Source: Diphasiastrum complanatum
Lineage: Eukaryota > Streptophyta > Lycopodiopsida > Lycopodiales > Lycopodiaceae
Length of the DNA: 64,000 nt
Assembly (NCBI GenBank): GCA_029204225.1
Contig: CM055097.1
Coordinates: 372,001 to 436,000, forward strand
Reading direction: 5' to 3'
Positions 1 to 14,219 of this stretch are shown piece by piece. Made by a program: the position numbers and the translations under genes. Numbering within the stretch: position 1 is the first letter of the stretch; each line of letters begins with the position of its first letter. The notes beneath the pieces were generated by a model. It was not told where the DNA came from. It saw nothing but the letters and a program-made list of their open reading frames with translations, and did no database searches.

Positions 1-2162
<2,162 letters not shown>

Positions 2163-2309
2163 CCATGTTTTTGTCTGTTGGCCTGTGCCTCTCTTTCTTG
2201 AAAGTGTGTTGGATTTTCTTCTAGGACATGTGCTACTCAGTGGCCATGAATGCGCCTATCTATCAACTAGAATTGTGGTAGATCCTCTGTTGGCACAATT
2301 TTTCTTTTC

Positions 2310-2400
2310 CCAAGGAAGCACTCAAAAATCAATCCCTCAATGGTTACTTGCTTTCATACAAAGAAAAATTTCACAACACCCTTCCACACAAAGTTAGAGG
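2310..2400 (-). repeat. Dispersed repeat, inverted copy of 47365-47460
   Basis: Read on the minus strand, this segment matches 47365-47460 with few differences, for example GGAAGGGTGTTGTGAAAT and GCAAGTAACCA in both. It is one member of a dispersed family, identity unknown. The rest of 2158-3680 shows no gene. Confidence 0.8.
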
Positions 2401-3682
2401 CTCACTACACTCACACCATAGTTTTTTAGAATAGATTTCACCAAAGAACTTGACGGCATTCACTACAAAGAGAGTAAAGAGCATGGGGGCGAGGGTGAAA
2501 GATGAACAAAAACCAAAAAAAATTGAATGTGTTTGATTTCCACCTCCTTTTATAGTGAAATGAGAGATCCCCTTCAATTTGCCATTGGCCCACAACTTTG
2601 TTTTGCCCTTCATGTACTTTTTGCCATGTGTCTTGGTTTTCTGAGCCCCTTTTTCTTTTTGATACCTTCACCCTTTTTTTCCTCATGATGTCACTTTTTC
2701 ACCTTCCCTCTTCATGATGGTTACTTTTGCACTTTCTCCATTGACTCCATGACAAATGGCTGAAAGATGGATTTTATTAAATTCTTCCAATGATTGTCAA
2801 CCTTTCATTTTGTGACACATGGTTTGTGTAGGCACATGGCCTATTTGAGAGGTTTTCTAAAGGGCTAGCAAGGCTACCATGGCTATTAATTGCTAGTACT
2901 TGTCTAGTAGGCTATTGACACTTCAATGAAGAGTGAAGTTTTTGTTGCAAGTCTGAATTTCTCTTTGAAAAGTTTGCTAGGGTCAAGGTTGATGGGTATT
3001 TTTGGCCTCAAATTATAGTTTCTGTTTGTCAGTCTTTCTAGTCAATTATTGCCTTGGCGATGAATTCTTGCATGTTCAAGTTGTAATACTTTCATTTCTC
3101 GATTATTTGCATCACAATTCATGGTGACCACTTCCTTTCCCTTATTGCATCTCTCAGTGTTTTGTTATTAGGTAGTGTTACGTCAATTTATCTCGGTCTT
3201 TTGCCACTGACAGCTCAATCAATGCAATTTTAGATATCCAACTTGCCGATTCTTCCCGCATGGCCAATCCCAGACCAAAACTGACCGTCTTTGAAAAGAA
3301 AAGAAATTTTTGTCTTAGTATATTTTTTTTTGAGTACATCAAAATGGTGCTTGGCGATGCTAGCATTTTTAAAACTTATGCTAGTCACATTTAGGTGGGC
3401 TAGGACCTATTTCTAGGTAAACCGGTATTTTCTTGCTTGTCTCACAAAAATTGACACTCGTCAAATTTTTAGATGGTGCCTAAAATCTATCTAAAAGCAT
3501 ATCTGATGACTCTTAATAGAGCCTTCTAGTGGATAATTCCAAGATTTGCCATATATTGGCTCAAAGAGTTGATAACATATTCAAGATTGGGCATGGTGGA
3601 GATCATTGCATATATGAGGATGCAATAATTGACTGATATGGATATCCCTTCATTTCTTCATTCTCATCTTTGGTTTGAGGGC

Positions 3683-3974
3683 ATTGCTCTTTCGATAGTT
3701 TAAGACCCGGATCCATAGGGAAATTTACAAGCTTGCAATTCATAAAATTGAATTTAGAAAGCATGTTAAAGATATAACTCTACTGAGTAATGTTCAGTAG
3801 CTTCTTGTTTCTGTGTCTATGGATTTTGATTGCTCTTTCGATAGTTTAAGACCCGAATCCATAGGAGAATGTACAAGCTTGCTATTGATAAAGTTGAATT
3901 TAGAAAGCATGTTAGAGATATAACTCTACTGAGTAATGTTTAGTAGCTTCTTGTTTCTGTGTCTATGGATTTGG
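3683..3974. repeat. 146-bp tandem duplication
   Basis: Two adjacent copies start at 3683 and 3829, both beginning ATTGCTCTTTCGATAG. They differ at a handful of positions. The duplication lies at the 3' side of the decayed minus-strand copia relic. Confidence 0.9.
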
Positions 3975-4700
3975 ATCCTCAGACAATAATGAGCTTCTCC
4001 TACGTTTGTCACTTTGAATTCTTGGGATAACATCCTCTTGGTATCATTTGTCAATTCGATATTATTGATGAATAACCATGTATCATCAACATATAGCGTG
4101 ATGATGATAAAAAATTGCCGAATGGACTTGAAATAGCCATTGCAATCTGCAAAGCTTGGTTTGAATCCTTGTTTGATAGGAAATAGTTGATTCAATGAAA
4201 CCATGCTCTCAAACATTATTTCAAGCCATACAACACTTTATGAAGTTTACATACTTGATGTTCTTTTCAATTGAGCACATAGCCTTCTAGTTGGATCGTA
4301 TAGATGTCCTCTTTAATAACTCTAGTGCGGAATGCTATTTGTACATCTAATTGATGTACCTCAAGCTTGGCTATAACATCATAAGATAGTAGTGATCAGA
4401 TAGAAGAGTGCTTGACTATCAAGTTGAATGTTTCAAAGTAGTCAATATTGGGAATTTGCTAAAATCCCCTTGTCACTAGTTGAGCCTTCCTTCTATCGAT
4501 ACTACCATATGCCTTGTACTTGATCTTGAAGATCCATTTGCAGTCGATCATGATATTTTTGCCTATAGAAAACTTAGTAATAGTCCAAGTGTTGTTTTTG
4601 ATTTGTATTCTTTATCCATAGCTTCCTTTCGGACATCCAAATCAGCATGTTGAGTGCTTCTTCAACTGTGGTTGGCTCCTGTGAAAGATAGTGAGCATAC
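3890..4700 (-). pseudogene. Copia reverse transcriptase relic
   Basis: Minus-strand translation, with several stops and shifts, follows the order of a Ty1/copia reverse transcriptase. EPTTVEEAL lies near 4690, a VQIAF...IKEDIY stretch near 4330-4370, HKVLYGLK near 4240, and the active-site YVDD in TLYVDDTWLFINN near 4080-4110. The family normally copies element RNA in cytoplasmic particles. This fragment lacks LTRs and integrase and cannot be functional. Confidence 0.85.
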
Positions 4701-4864
4701 TCAACAGTGAATTTTACAGACTGGGTTCAAATACTTGATGATCTTCTGGGAGGTGCTACTGGCTACGAAATTCAATTTTGTATCGACTGCTTTTGAGTTG
4801 TAGCTGGAAAAATATACCATTAATGAAATAATAATAATAATAATTTTGATTAGCTAGCTGTTGT

Positions 4865-5330
4865 ATATAGTACCCTCTATAAATGAAAATCGCACAAATA
4901 GAGACCACGTACATCCTGTCAGTTGACAGTGCTTGCAAGAATCAAACAAAAAAAGGCGCTATAGGAGCCGTACTAAGAAACCCTGAGGAGACAAAAATAG
5001 CCAACCTAGGAGTATACTTAGGAGATTACTTTCCAACAATACAAATGAGTACAAAAGCCTTATTTTGGGATTACAAATGACACTTAGAATGGGAGATGAT
5101 ATACCACCTGAGAATCATTGGAGATTCAAAATTTCTTATTCAAGGAATGACCATAGAATACCAAATCAGATACAAGATATTAAAGGCCCATGATTTGGCA
5201 ATACAAGGTCTGGTGCAACCACTCCCTAAAGTAGAATGGATGCATGTCCCTAGAGCTGAAAATTTCTGAGCAGATCAACTAGCAAATATAGCATATTGTC
5301 ATGATCGTCGACAATAGAACTTTGGGTGTT
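4865..5330 (+). pseudogene. RNase H-like domain relic (RVT_3 type)
   Basis: The plus frame from about 4883 reads VDSACKNQTKKGAIGAVLRNP, then after a frame break GDSKFLIQGM, and ends with VPRAENFXADQLANIA, where X is an in-frame TGA. This order of first Asp, GDS and AENxxAD is that of plant RNase H domains found in retroelements. At least one stop and one shift disrupt it. No reverse transcriptase is visible beside it, so the parent element type is unclear. Confidence 0.7.
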
Positions 5331-5568
5331 GCTTAAGAAAGAAACCCTATACGGGATCCGGTGAATCAAGAAACTCATACAACTAGTATAAAAGAAAACC
5401 CTCACATTCTAGAACAATTGCAACATTTAATGAGCCGAGAATTTGCTATGACTTGTTTCATGTGCTACTATAGTGACATTGCACATGGCTTGATGCACTC
5501 CCCTTGATATAAAAAGAAAAACAACCATTGATCCACCTACTTGCTTAAAATTGGGATTGATCAATCAA

Positions 5569-6240
5569 AATGGATGAGGCAGGGCCATCCAAGCAATTCA
5601 TGCCCGACAAAAATGCGCTAGTAGTTCTGCTATCTAAGGAAAGTAAACAATCCAAAAAGGATTGGTAGACACACAAAGAAGAAATCCGTAGACTGAAGAA
5701 TCTGGATGTCGCACATAAAAATGAGATATACAATTTAACAAAGTAAGGAAATATTTTCAGATCAAAATTCTTCAAACAATTTGATTCCTACATCCTATAC
5801 ATACCTCTAGTAAAATTTTCCCTCAGCCATTACTCCTTTGAGCTCCAACCATTAATTCAAGATCAACCACGGTTCAGGTGGCCCCTAATTCTAGGATCTT
5901 TTGACTCTTATACAGAAGCTTGTGATAGTCTAAACATATTTTTAGTAATGGTAGGGCATCACAAAGTGAAATAGTTCGACTGGTTGGTCATTATGCAAAT
6001 TAGCTACAAAAGTGGTCATCAAGCCTACGAAGATAAAGCTAAGCAAATAGTGGTATAACCCAAACGAACTTATGGAAACAAGGGCCGATCTTGTGCTCTA
6101 CTTTTGAGATAAGACATCCAAAGAGCAGAAAACATTGAACAAAATGTTCCTATTCCACTTCTTGGAGGGGGCTAATGAGATACTTATTGACAAAAATACC
6201 CCTACAACCTATTGTGGAGAAGAGACCAAGACGCCACAAA
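5569..6240 (+). other. Decayed open-frame region, unrecognised
   Basis: A plus frame starting at ATG 5569 (MDEAGPSKQF) continues with scattered stops to about 6100. It follows the RNase H relic by 240 bp and may be part of the same element, but I recognise no domain. The stretch 6241-6737 holds nothing I can support. Confidence 0.35.
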
Positions 6241-6737
6241 CTGACATGTGAAAAAGTGTCTTTACCAAAAATAAAACTATAATAAATATTACAAAATAAT
6301 AAAAAAAGAGTTTTATCCTAATCAGATCTGGTTGTATTTGTGAGGTATTGATTAAGTGGATAGATTTTTTCAAATAGTAGGAATGGATTTATCTCATTTG
6401 CTTACTCTGACATTTGTCTAGCTGATTGAGTGGGTTTAAGATCTAAGAGACTTGACACTAGGAATGGGTCGCACTGGTTTGGTTATCAAAGTTTATATCT
6501 AGGTCACTGAACATCTTCATAAATCGTACTTTGAGTGGAACTTTATATCTAGGGAGAAGAAAAGATAATAGAAGCTCAAATGAATAGTAGTAGGCATGAT
6601 TTTGGAGTGTTCTTAGTGATTTGGCGCTTATCTATAGGCATTCAGTCAGTTCACAAACCCTTACCATTGATCGGATCTTAGAGGAACAGGATCAATAAGT
6701 GTCAAAGTGACTTAATGAGAAACAACATTGAAGTGTT

Positions 6738-6820
6738 TTGTTATCACCAACGGGCACTATTATCATATATATTTTGTCAACTTTTGAAGTTAAGTATTTT
6801 TCATTTTTTAATGACTTGGG
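6738..6820. repeat. Duplicate of tetraspanin downstream flank (block 1)
   Basis: This matches 49036-49115 closely, including GGGCACTATTATCAT and TTTTGTCAACTTTTGAAGTT. It is the distal block of a partial duplication whose proximal block is at 7670-8408. The two blocks are split by an unrelated insert of about 850 bp. Confidence 0.85.
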
Positions 6821-6824
6821 ACAA

Positions 6825-7665
6825 TGTTGGATTTATTCCCTCTAGCTCTCCTAAATCCCATTTTAATCAACCTCCATTCATGCTGCATATTTACTAACAT
6901 TGTCACGCAATCTGCATATTTACACGCAAATTTGCATAGACGAAGAAAAGGCGAAAGAATCGTGACACTGTGTTTTTACACACGCTATGGTGACAGGCGA
7001 AGTGGACACTATCTTACAGAACGCCAAGGTGCCCTAAAAGCAAAGGCACCCTATAAATCTGATCCTAAGGCTGTTCGTAAGAGTGACGCACTTTTTGCAT
7101 CATCACCAACATTCACTTCAACACTGGTTGACGTCGCACCCTTTTTACGCTCATCCCATGCAGTTGCGCTAACGGATTGGACAACGATTTCAGCCACCCA
7201 CGATTTCCTACAAACAGCACATCCACTCTGTACTTTCACATCTGCACACTTGTAATATTATGTAACATATATATACTGGACACCATTCGTGTAATTGATG
7301 ATGAAGAGAGCAAAAGAAGATGACATAAACGAAGTACATGCCTTGAGCATTGATTTTTCATTTTGTTAGAATTAAGGTTTAATTCCTTTTTACAGACTGA
7401 AATAAGCTTTGTAGAGCACGCGGTTTCGTCCGCTATTGTATTGTGCTCTACTGCATTATTGACATGTATACATGATATACGTAATCTGATACAGTTCATT
7501 GTTCTGCGTTCAGAAATATGTTAATATTGCTATGCTTATCTTTCATTCTGTCTGATCTTTCTAGGTGTTCTTACTGATAATAGATGATTAACATTTAGTC
7601 TTGACTTTCGCGGATCATTTGCGACTAATTATCAGTCGAGCACAGTCTAGCTCTTCACGAATATG
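6825..7665 (+). mobile_element. Insertion inside the duplicated flank, possible solo LTR
   Basis: The intact locus at 49115-49440 lacks this sequence, so it is an insertion or replacement. It begins TGTTGGATTT, a common LTR start, and contains a TATATATA stretch near 7268 that could be an LTR promoter. I could not find a matching CA end or a target-site duplication, so the solo-LTR reading is tentative. Confidence 0.4.
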
Positions 7666-7669
7666 TGAC

Positions 7670-8189
7670 CATATTTTTTCCTTGCATCCAAATGATAATA
7701 ACAAGTGAAAAGCTTTGAACTTCATGCATGTACATCTCATACTTGTCATAGTAGCTTTGCATCTTTCATAGTTTTCCTTATCTCATTAAGCTTGTTGTAT
7801 GGTGGAGTTTGAGTTTGAAAAAGCAGCTTTTGGCTTAAAATTTCACAATGGATGCAAAAAGAAAAACAAAATATTTCGCCTCACTCTATAATTACATAGA
7901 ATAAAACCTTCTTTTGGGATGATCTGAGTGGCAAAAGATACTTCTCCACTCAAAACACCCCCTTGTTGCTAGAGTTATCTCCACACCAAACTGGAATGAT
8001 GCAGGAAGGCTAAATCCAAGCTTCAAACTTATGAAACACCAAACTAGAAGGATAACGAAAGGCTGCATTCAAGCTTCAGACTTATGTGTAAGGAGAAACA
8101 AGTTGATCTTTTATCTTAAAACACCACTAGCTTAAGTAGTATCTTGAGGTTTTATATTCCCATACTTTAGATCATTGCTCCTTCAGGAA
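7670..8189. repeat. Duplicate of tetraspanin downstream flank (block 2)
   Basis: High similarity to 49443-50030, for example TTGCATCCAAATGATAATAA, TTGAGTTTGAAAAAGCAGCT and CACCAAACTGGAATGATGCA in both. It is contiguous with the tetraspanin pseudogene tail that follows. Order and orientation match the parent locus. Confidence 0.9.
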
Positions 8190-8408
8190 CGATTCAGGTA
8201 TAATTTTTCCTATAGCCTGTGTAATAGCCTTCTCTTCAAGAGTTGCGGAAGGCAGCACAGCCTAGGGAATATATGATGATGAGAATGATCAGCACAATGC
8301 TATTTAGGATTGCAACTATTCGCCAATCATGTTTTAAGTTTTGAAGCACTCATGCCCTATAGGAATCGCAATTGAAGTAGAGCTGGGTTTGATCGTTGCT
8401 CCACCTTT
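8190..8408 (-). pseudogene. Tetraspanin 3'-exon fragment
   Basis: Minus-strand duplicate of the last part of tetraspanin exon 2 (parent 50011-50225). It covers the fourth membrane segment and cytoplasmic tail, including the EGYYTGYRKNY end. Substitutions add stops, for example in the CRAGVL region and before REGYY. The similarity stops abruptly at the GGTGGAGCAACGATC motif, after which copia RNase H sequence begins. There is no promoter or first exon, so this is a dead partial copy. Confidence 0.88.
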
Positions 8409-8790
<382 letters not shown>

Positions 8791-8884
8791 ACACTACAAC
8801 ACCCGTTGCGATTTGCGACGTGAATCGTGAGCTTAATTTTTTTCAAAAAAACATGTCACAATGAGAATGTGGGATTCTGACATC

Positions 8885-9065
8885 TTCAGAACATGTTGGA
8901 ATCTGACAGCTACAGAATGCCGACCTCCCGGGCACTCAGTTGGATTGCCGGACGTCGAATTCCGACGTCCCACTTGGACATCACATTCCATCGTCCGCGT
9001 CCAACATGGCGGATCCGATGTGGACGTCGCATTCCGACGTCCCAGCAACACATTGAAATCCGCTG
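8885..9065. repeat. GC-richer block with repeated 21-bp palindromes
   Basis: A palindromic 21-mer (GGACGTCG, then AATTC or CATTC, then CGACGTCC) occurs at 8950-8970 and 9022-9042, with related ACGTCC pieces between. The block is much richer in GC and CpG than its surroundings. No protein domain was recognised in the open frames that cross it. Confidence 0.75.
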
Positions 9066-9387
9066 TTTGTTGCAAAAAAAATTTCAGGGAACAGCCCAAA
9101 AATGCCCAATGTCCCTTTGACGTGCGACATATAAAGGGACATCGGAATCGTTTGTGTGTTTGAATCCGATGTCTCGGATTAGGTAAAAATAAATAAAAAA
9201 TGCATAAAAAATAGCACGCATATTTTTTCAGTTTATTCTTGGAGTTGTGTTCTTGGAGAGGCGCTAGTCTTGGATTGCTTTTAAGACAACATTGAAGGAT
9301 TGCATTCGACATTTGGATCAAGTAACAAGCATGAGGTACTTTCACATTATGAATTGCAATATCTTATTGTATTATTTTTTGAAAATT

Positions 9388-9588
9388 CCTAGTTAGTTAA
9401 GAGATTGCACATTTTGGAATAGGACATTGCTCATATTTCAAAATCCAACATACAAAGTTTCCTAGTTAGTTAAGACATTGCACATCTTGGAATAGAACAT
9501 TGCTCATATTTCAAAATCCAACATACAGAGTTTCACAATTCCTAGTTAGTTAGGACATTGCACGTCTTGGAATAGGACATTGCTCATC
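9388..9588. repeat. Tandem repeat, 3 copies of about 75 bp
   Basis: Copies start at 9388, 9461 and 9541 with CCTAGTTAGTTAAGA and share TTGGAATAGGACATTGCTCAT. The last copy is shorter. Confidence 0.92.
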
Positions 9589-9781
9589 AATTGCAATAAT
9601 ATATATATTGAAAGTGTATATCAATGTATCACAAAATCGCTGCTTTTGCAGTCTTTCTAACTTACGATCAACAAACTAAAATTATTTTTAAAACCTAATC
9701 TACTCGTCGTCGTCTTGACATCCGCTCTACATGAAAACGAGCAAACAAGAAACATTAGTATTTAATCCTTGATCATACTAG

Positions 9782-9857
9782 TGGTTAAGAGTGGACACAT
9801 ATGCGTGTTACATTAATAATGGTTAAGAGTGGACACATATGTGTTTTACATTAATAA
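9782..9857. repeat. Tandem repeat, 2 copies of 38 bp
   Basis: Both copies begin TGGTTAAGAGTGGACACATA and end ACATTAATAA. They differ at only a few positions. Confidence 0.9.
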
Positions 9858-10274
9858 TATACGAAGAATATAAAATTTAAATCTTTCAAAAGAACTTACA
9901 CATGGAGGATGACCCTCACTCTTCAATTTATCGATAATGCCTTGTATGATTCCCTGAAGGCAAAGTTGTACTCTTCCTTGGTTGGTAGACGTCCATAGTC
10001 TGCCAACTATCCATTCAATCTAAGTTGGAATTAGTTTAGGGCTAGGTTAGAGCAACTAGTCATAATGCATGTTAGAAAAAAGAAATCATATGAAATCAAA
10101 GACAAACTATAAGAGTAGTTTAGATTTACTTACCATGCTTGCTTGCAAGCCCGCCTTTCCACTCAAGCCCAACTTAGGGTTGCCTATTCCATGCATCCTA
10201 GTGCCCACGACACCCATGACATCTCTTTGAATCTTGTATTTATCTGGTGTTTTTTCATCACTTTTTACATTGTT

Positions 10275-10532
10275 CTAATCTGACCTTGAACACCAGTGGG
10301 GTTTGGATTGCCCGTTCCTATAAGCTTGTCGTGTTGTATCACGATGATGTCTTATCCACAAGTTCATATGCTTATGGATTTCCTTCAAGTTGAATTTCTC
10401 ATTTTGTGGGAATTTGTCACGAAGGGTACCAACAACCTGGCGTTTAAGTTTATTAGATTGTTTGGACCATTTCGTAAACAATCTATTGCCAAAATGGTGT
10501 TGGCACAAAGAATACAATCGGTACATAACCAC
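10275..10532 (-). CDS. Small basic open frame, unrecognised
   Basis: An 85-codon minus-strand frame is rich in Lys, Arg and His (for example FNLKEIHKHMNLWIRHHR). It ends 46 bp before the left LTR of copia A. It faintly resembles plant transposase-associated proteins, but I cannot confirm this and it may be chance. The stretch 9858-10274 shows no gene. Confidence 0.25.
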   Translation of the reverse strand: MVMYRLYSLCQHHFGNRLFTKWSKQSNKLKRQVVGTLRDKFPQNEKFNLKEIHKHMNLWIRHHRDTTRQAYRNGQSKPHWCSRSD

Positions 10533-10577
10533 CCCCCCTTTACGGTTGGCAATAACGTTCTCTTGTGAAGAAACAAA

Positions 10578-11519
10578 ATGTTTCTATTACCAAAGCTTTG
10601 CTAGCTTTCAGCCCTCTGCCTAACGAAAAATTTTGCAAACACAAAAGTCAAAGGATACAAAGGACACGACACAAAAATATTCGCGAACACCCACGAGAAG
10701 ACACAAGCACAAAAGATTCGCGAAAGAGAATCTTTTGTGACACAGCAGGAGAAAGTCAGACTACGAGAAGGTCAAACGACTCAAAAATTGTCGAGACACT
10801 CTTCTCTACCCGCACGCCCCAAGAAGGACCATCAAGATCATGCAAGTACCCAAAAGTACACATATCTGATCTGATAACATGACATCAGCAGATACACTTT
10901 AGGTTGTGGCTAATGCGCCACTCTTGTAACTTCGTGATTAGTTGTAGATGTTTAATTGCTCTAATCTAGAAAGTTACAAGAGGCGATATATACTTACTGG
11001 ATGATACTTGATAAAAAAAAAAACATAGAGACATACATGAAATAGTCTGAAGCTAGTAAGCAAGAAGACGAAAATACAAAATACATGTCTGCCTGCGTGC
11101 GAGATAATTCTGTCTAGGATCTAAAGATCCAATAGTCCACTAGTAAGCGATACAATCACTCATGAGAGAACTGTATTTCTCTCATGCCAACACATTGTGT
11201 GGATCTGCATGCAGTGCTTGAAGAATCAGAGAAAGATCAATAGATGATTTTCTTGTCTTGTCTGATCTCGAACGTAAATTAGTCTACTGTTATTTGTGTA
11301 TCTGATTTCTCTTGTTCATTTAATTCCACACCTCTTTTTGAATTTCATTGAATGCTACATTATTTTGTTTTTCATAGTACAACAATGTCTGTCTACATTC
11401 TGGAGGACTGTAAGAATGATGCAGCTGGCAGTGACCAGCAGTCATATCTGAACTCCATCCAAATTATTTCCTTTCGCGATTCTTACGTGACTGCGACGAC
11501 CATTTTATAGAGGTCATCA
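10578..11519 (+). repeat. Left LTR of copia A
   Basis: It begins TGTTTCTATTACC and matches 15471-16351 over about 880 bp. The 3' edge is placed just before the primer-binding site. The U3 part has a TTCGCGAA motif and imperfect GAA/TTC inverted pieces. Confidence 0.85.
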
Positions 11520-11520
11520 A

Positions 11521-11532
11521 TGGTATCAGAGC
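11521..11532 (+). promoter_or_regulatory. Primer-binding site, initiator Met-tRNA
   Basis: TGGTATCAGAGC is the standard plant copia primer site, complementary to the 3' end of initiator tRNA-Met. It lies immediately downstream of the left LTR. Confidence 0.95.
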
Positions 11533-11630
11533 CTACCTTGTCATAATCTGACATAGCCAAAGGCTATCAGATCCAGGAGGCCAAGCATTCAAACGATCAA
11601 CCATCAACAAGTGAACAAACATCAGAAGCA

Positions 11631-12306
11631 ATGGCTTCAATCATTAGCATACAAAACAAGATTTGTACAATTCTAGATTCTTCAGGATCTAAATTTCTAG
11701 CCTGGAAAGTTAAGACATCGTTGATACTCAAGGGAGAAGGCTTATTCCCTTGGGTGGATGGCACAGAAGAAATGCCTACAACATCGGACAAAGAGCTACG
11801 CGAGTGGAGGGAGAAAATTGACAAGGCAGTAGCCTTGCTATCTTCATCCATCGAAGATAGTCTCACGCTTGACCTTGCTATACTCTCCAAAGATAAGGAG
11901 ATGTGGGATACACTGCTCACAAGATTTCAGACGAAATCAAGAAGTCAAATAATAATGTTGGAAGATCAGCTGACAAATCTATAGTGGGATGGGAAAGACA
12001 CACTTCTTTTGTAAGGAAGATGAATGATCTGTTTCTATCACTACATAACTCTGGAGCGGAGAATGTAGTGTCATCCGAGAAGCAGCTCACTTACATGCTG
12101 AGAGCCTTATCCAGATCTTTCCAGACAACCAGAACCTTGCTCGCGAAAGATCCCACCATGACCCTCGAAAAGGCAATTATCGAGATTTGAGAGAAAGTCG
12201 AGGCGAGAGAACACCTTGATCACAATGATGGTTCTGACCAGGCCCTAAACGGCAACAAAGAAAAATCCAAGAAACAATCCAAGCCTAAGAGGGAGTCAAA
12301 TCAGAT
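11631..12306 (+). pseudogene. Copia A gag (frameshifted)
   Basis: Starts MASIISIQNK at ATG 11631. FLAWKVKTSLIL and EMWDTLLTRFQ fit the copia gag (UBN2-type) fold, which forms the particle shell. The first frame stops at 11984. The same protein continues in another frame (RHTSFVRKMNDLF, TYMLRALSRSF) to about 12190, then a stop and a Lys-rich linker. The normal continuation into the zinc knuckle is missing here because that part sits inverted just downstream. Confidence 0.88.
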
Positions 12307-13290
12307 GTAGGATCGTGTCATATGTCAGAATGCACTAACTCCAGAATCTTGGTCGTTTTGTAGGAGTCTCTGATAAATGGAGTGCGTGACATCTTACCCT
12401 TCAGACGTGCATCACAGGTGGTCGAACTGGTTGCATTCGAGATGCTGACCCCTGTTATCACTCCATGATGACTTGCTTGATAAAGTGCCATTGAGCTCAT
12501 GTGGCATAGTCTCCCGTGCCACAGAGTGTCTGGGGATTCATCATGAGTCTGATGCATTTGATCTGCAAGCAGGCGTACCTTCAGGTGATATAAATTACCT
12601 TTTCTTCTGCCTTGAGTGACCAGGGTACTGGTATTGGCATCAATCACGTTGCATGCTTCATAAAAAAATGTCACACGCATTCCTGCATCAGCTATTCTTG
12701 CTATAGAAAGCAAGTCTTGCTATAGTGTAGGCACGAACAGAACATCTTCAAGTCGTCTGTCTCTGCCATTAGTATTGAGCCATAGTGAACCAATACCGTT
12801 CACTTGATGTTTGGATCCATCTCCAAGAACTATAAATCTTGAGGGATCAGCACTTCTGAAATCAGACATTATTTGTCTTGATGTCACAAAGTGTGAGGTG
12901 GCTCCTGAATCTAGGATCACCACATGTGTGTCAGATGTAGACGATGCACACATGTCTTCACAGATGTAGACGATCGAACAATTTCTGTTCGATCTTTCTT
13001 TGTCCATTTTTGAGCTCTCAGGCTCCTCGACATAGGATGAACTGTTGTCGTTCTTCTGTTTGCTCTGTGTAGATTTGTTTCTTGGGTTTAGGTGATAGCC
13101 TATGGCTACATGGCCTTTTTTGTGGCAGTGAATACACTCGATCTTTGGATTGAGCCAACACGTATCAACCGTGTGCCCATCTCGTCTACATCTCACGCAA
13201 GTCTTCCTTTCTCCACCTTGTTGCTTTGACCTCCCTTTGCTCTTCGAGCTGTCTTTTCTTGTCTCCTCTGATTGTTTCAATGTGATCTTA
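12307..13290 (-). pseudogene. Inverted block: zinc knuckle, protease and pre-integrase of copia A
   Basis: This block reads on the minus strand although both flanks read plus. From 13280 downward it has zinc-knuckle-like Cys/His motifs (CVRCRRDGHTVDTC, CIHCHKKGH), the aspartic protease motif LDSGATSHF near 12910, the pre-integrase motif LWHGRLCHM near 12510, and the first integrase residues LELVHSDI near 12330. This is the segment missing between the plus-strand gag and integrase core, so an internal inversion of about 980 bp is the simplest explanation. One stop lies after LFVPTL. Confidence 0.92.
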
Positions 13291-13296
13291 GTAGGA

Positions 13297-14060
13297 GGTT
13301 CAAAGTATTATATAACCTTCATTGATGATAATAGTATATTTGCCAGAGTGTACTTCATTTAGAATAAATCTGGAGCACTTGATAAATTCACAGAATACGT
13401 GAATTGGACAGAAAGATGCACAGGCAGCAAAGTGAAGCAGATCAGGACAGATCGAGGTGGCAAATACATCTCGAATCACTTCACTGACTTCTGCAATGAT
13501 TGTGGCATCATTCACAGAAGGACCGCAGCCTACACACCGCAGCACAATGGTGTTGTAGAGAGGAAGAATAGGACCCTGATGGAAGCTGCCAGATGCATGA
13601 TGGCCTACTCGAAGTCTCCAAGGGTACTGTGGCTGAAGCAGTAGCTATAGCCACATACATTTAGAACAGGACAGGGAAGTCTGGTGTCCCTCACATGACA
13701 CCACACGAGTTATGGTGGGGAAGAAAGCCCAACTTGTCTCACATCAGAATCTTTGGCTGTGCAGGTTATGCACATATTCCTGATAAGCTTCAAAAGAGCT
13801 TGATGAGAAAGCCGAACATGGATTTTTGGTAGGTTATGACAACAATTTGTCATACTACAGAGTCTACATGCCATACACAAACACTGTGAAAACAATGAGA
13901 GATGTCAGATTTGATGAGAGCATGACAATGGCCAATGACGATCCCATCAGCTATGAGGTTCTGGAAAGACAGTACTACGATTTGCCACCAGTGATAGAAG
14001 GAGCAAAAGACGAACACGAAAATAAAATTTTTTTGAGTCGCTTCACACTCGAGTGACGAA
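13297..14060 (+). pseudogene. Copia A integrase core and C-terminal region
   Basis: ITFIDDNS near 13315, then IRTDRGGKYIS with the second catalytic Asp near 13440, then YTPQHNGVVERKNRTLMEAA near 13530-13590 with the catalytic Glu. Stops follow at about 13365 and 13642, and a shift leads into the C-terminal VGYDNN segment at 13826. Integrase would insert the cDNA into host chromosomes; this copy is broken. Confidence 0.9.
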
Positions 14061-14219
14061 TCAGACGACGAAAGATTCGAGAGGCAGCCTACTGCTATAG
14101 TACTTGTAAACCAAGATGGTTTCGGACCTAGTAGAGCAGACAAAGGCAAAGGCATTGCTGTCCCAAGACGATCTCCTAGAAGGTCGACAATACCACAAAG
14201 AGCGCCAACAAGATACGTG

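Noticed and set aside
4828-4850. (AAT)n microsatellite
   Set aside because: Only about five units, too short to report as an array.
9388-9588. CRISPR array
   Set aside because: Three long direct repeats without regular unique spacers, in a eukaryotic context. The same holds for 48629-48802.
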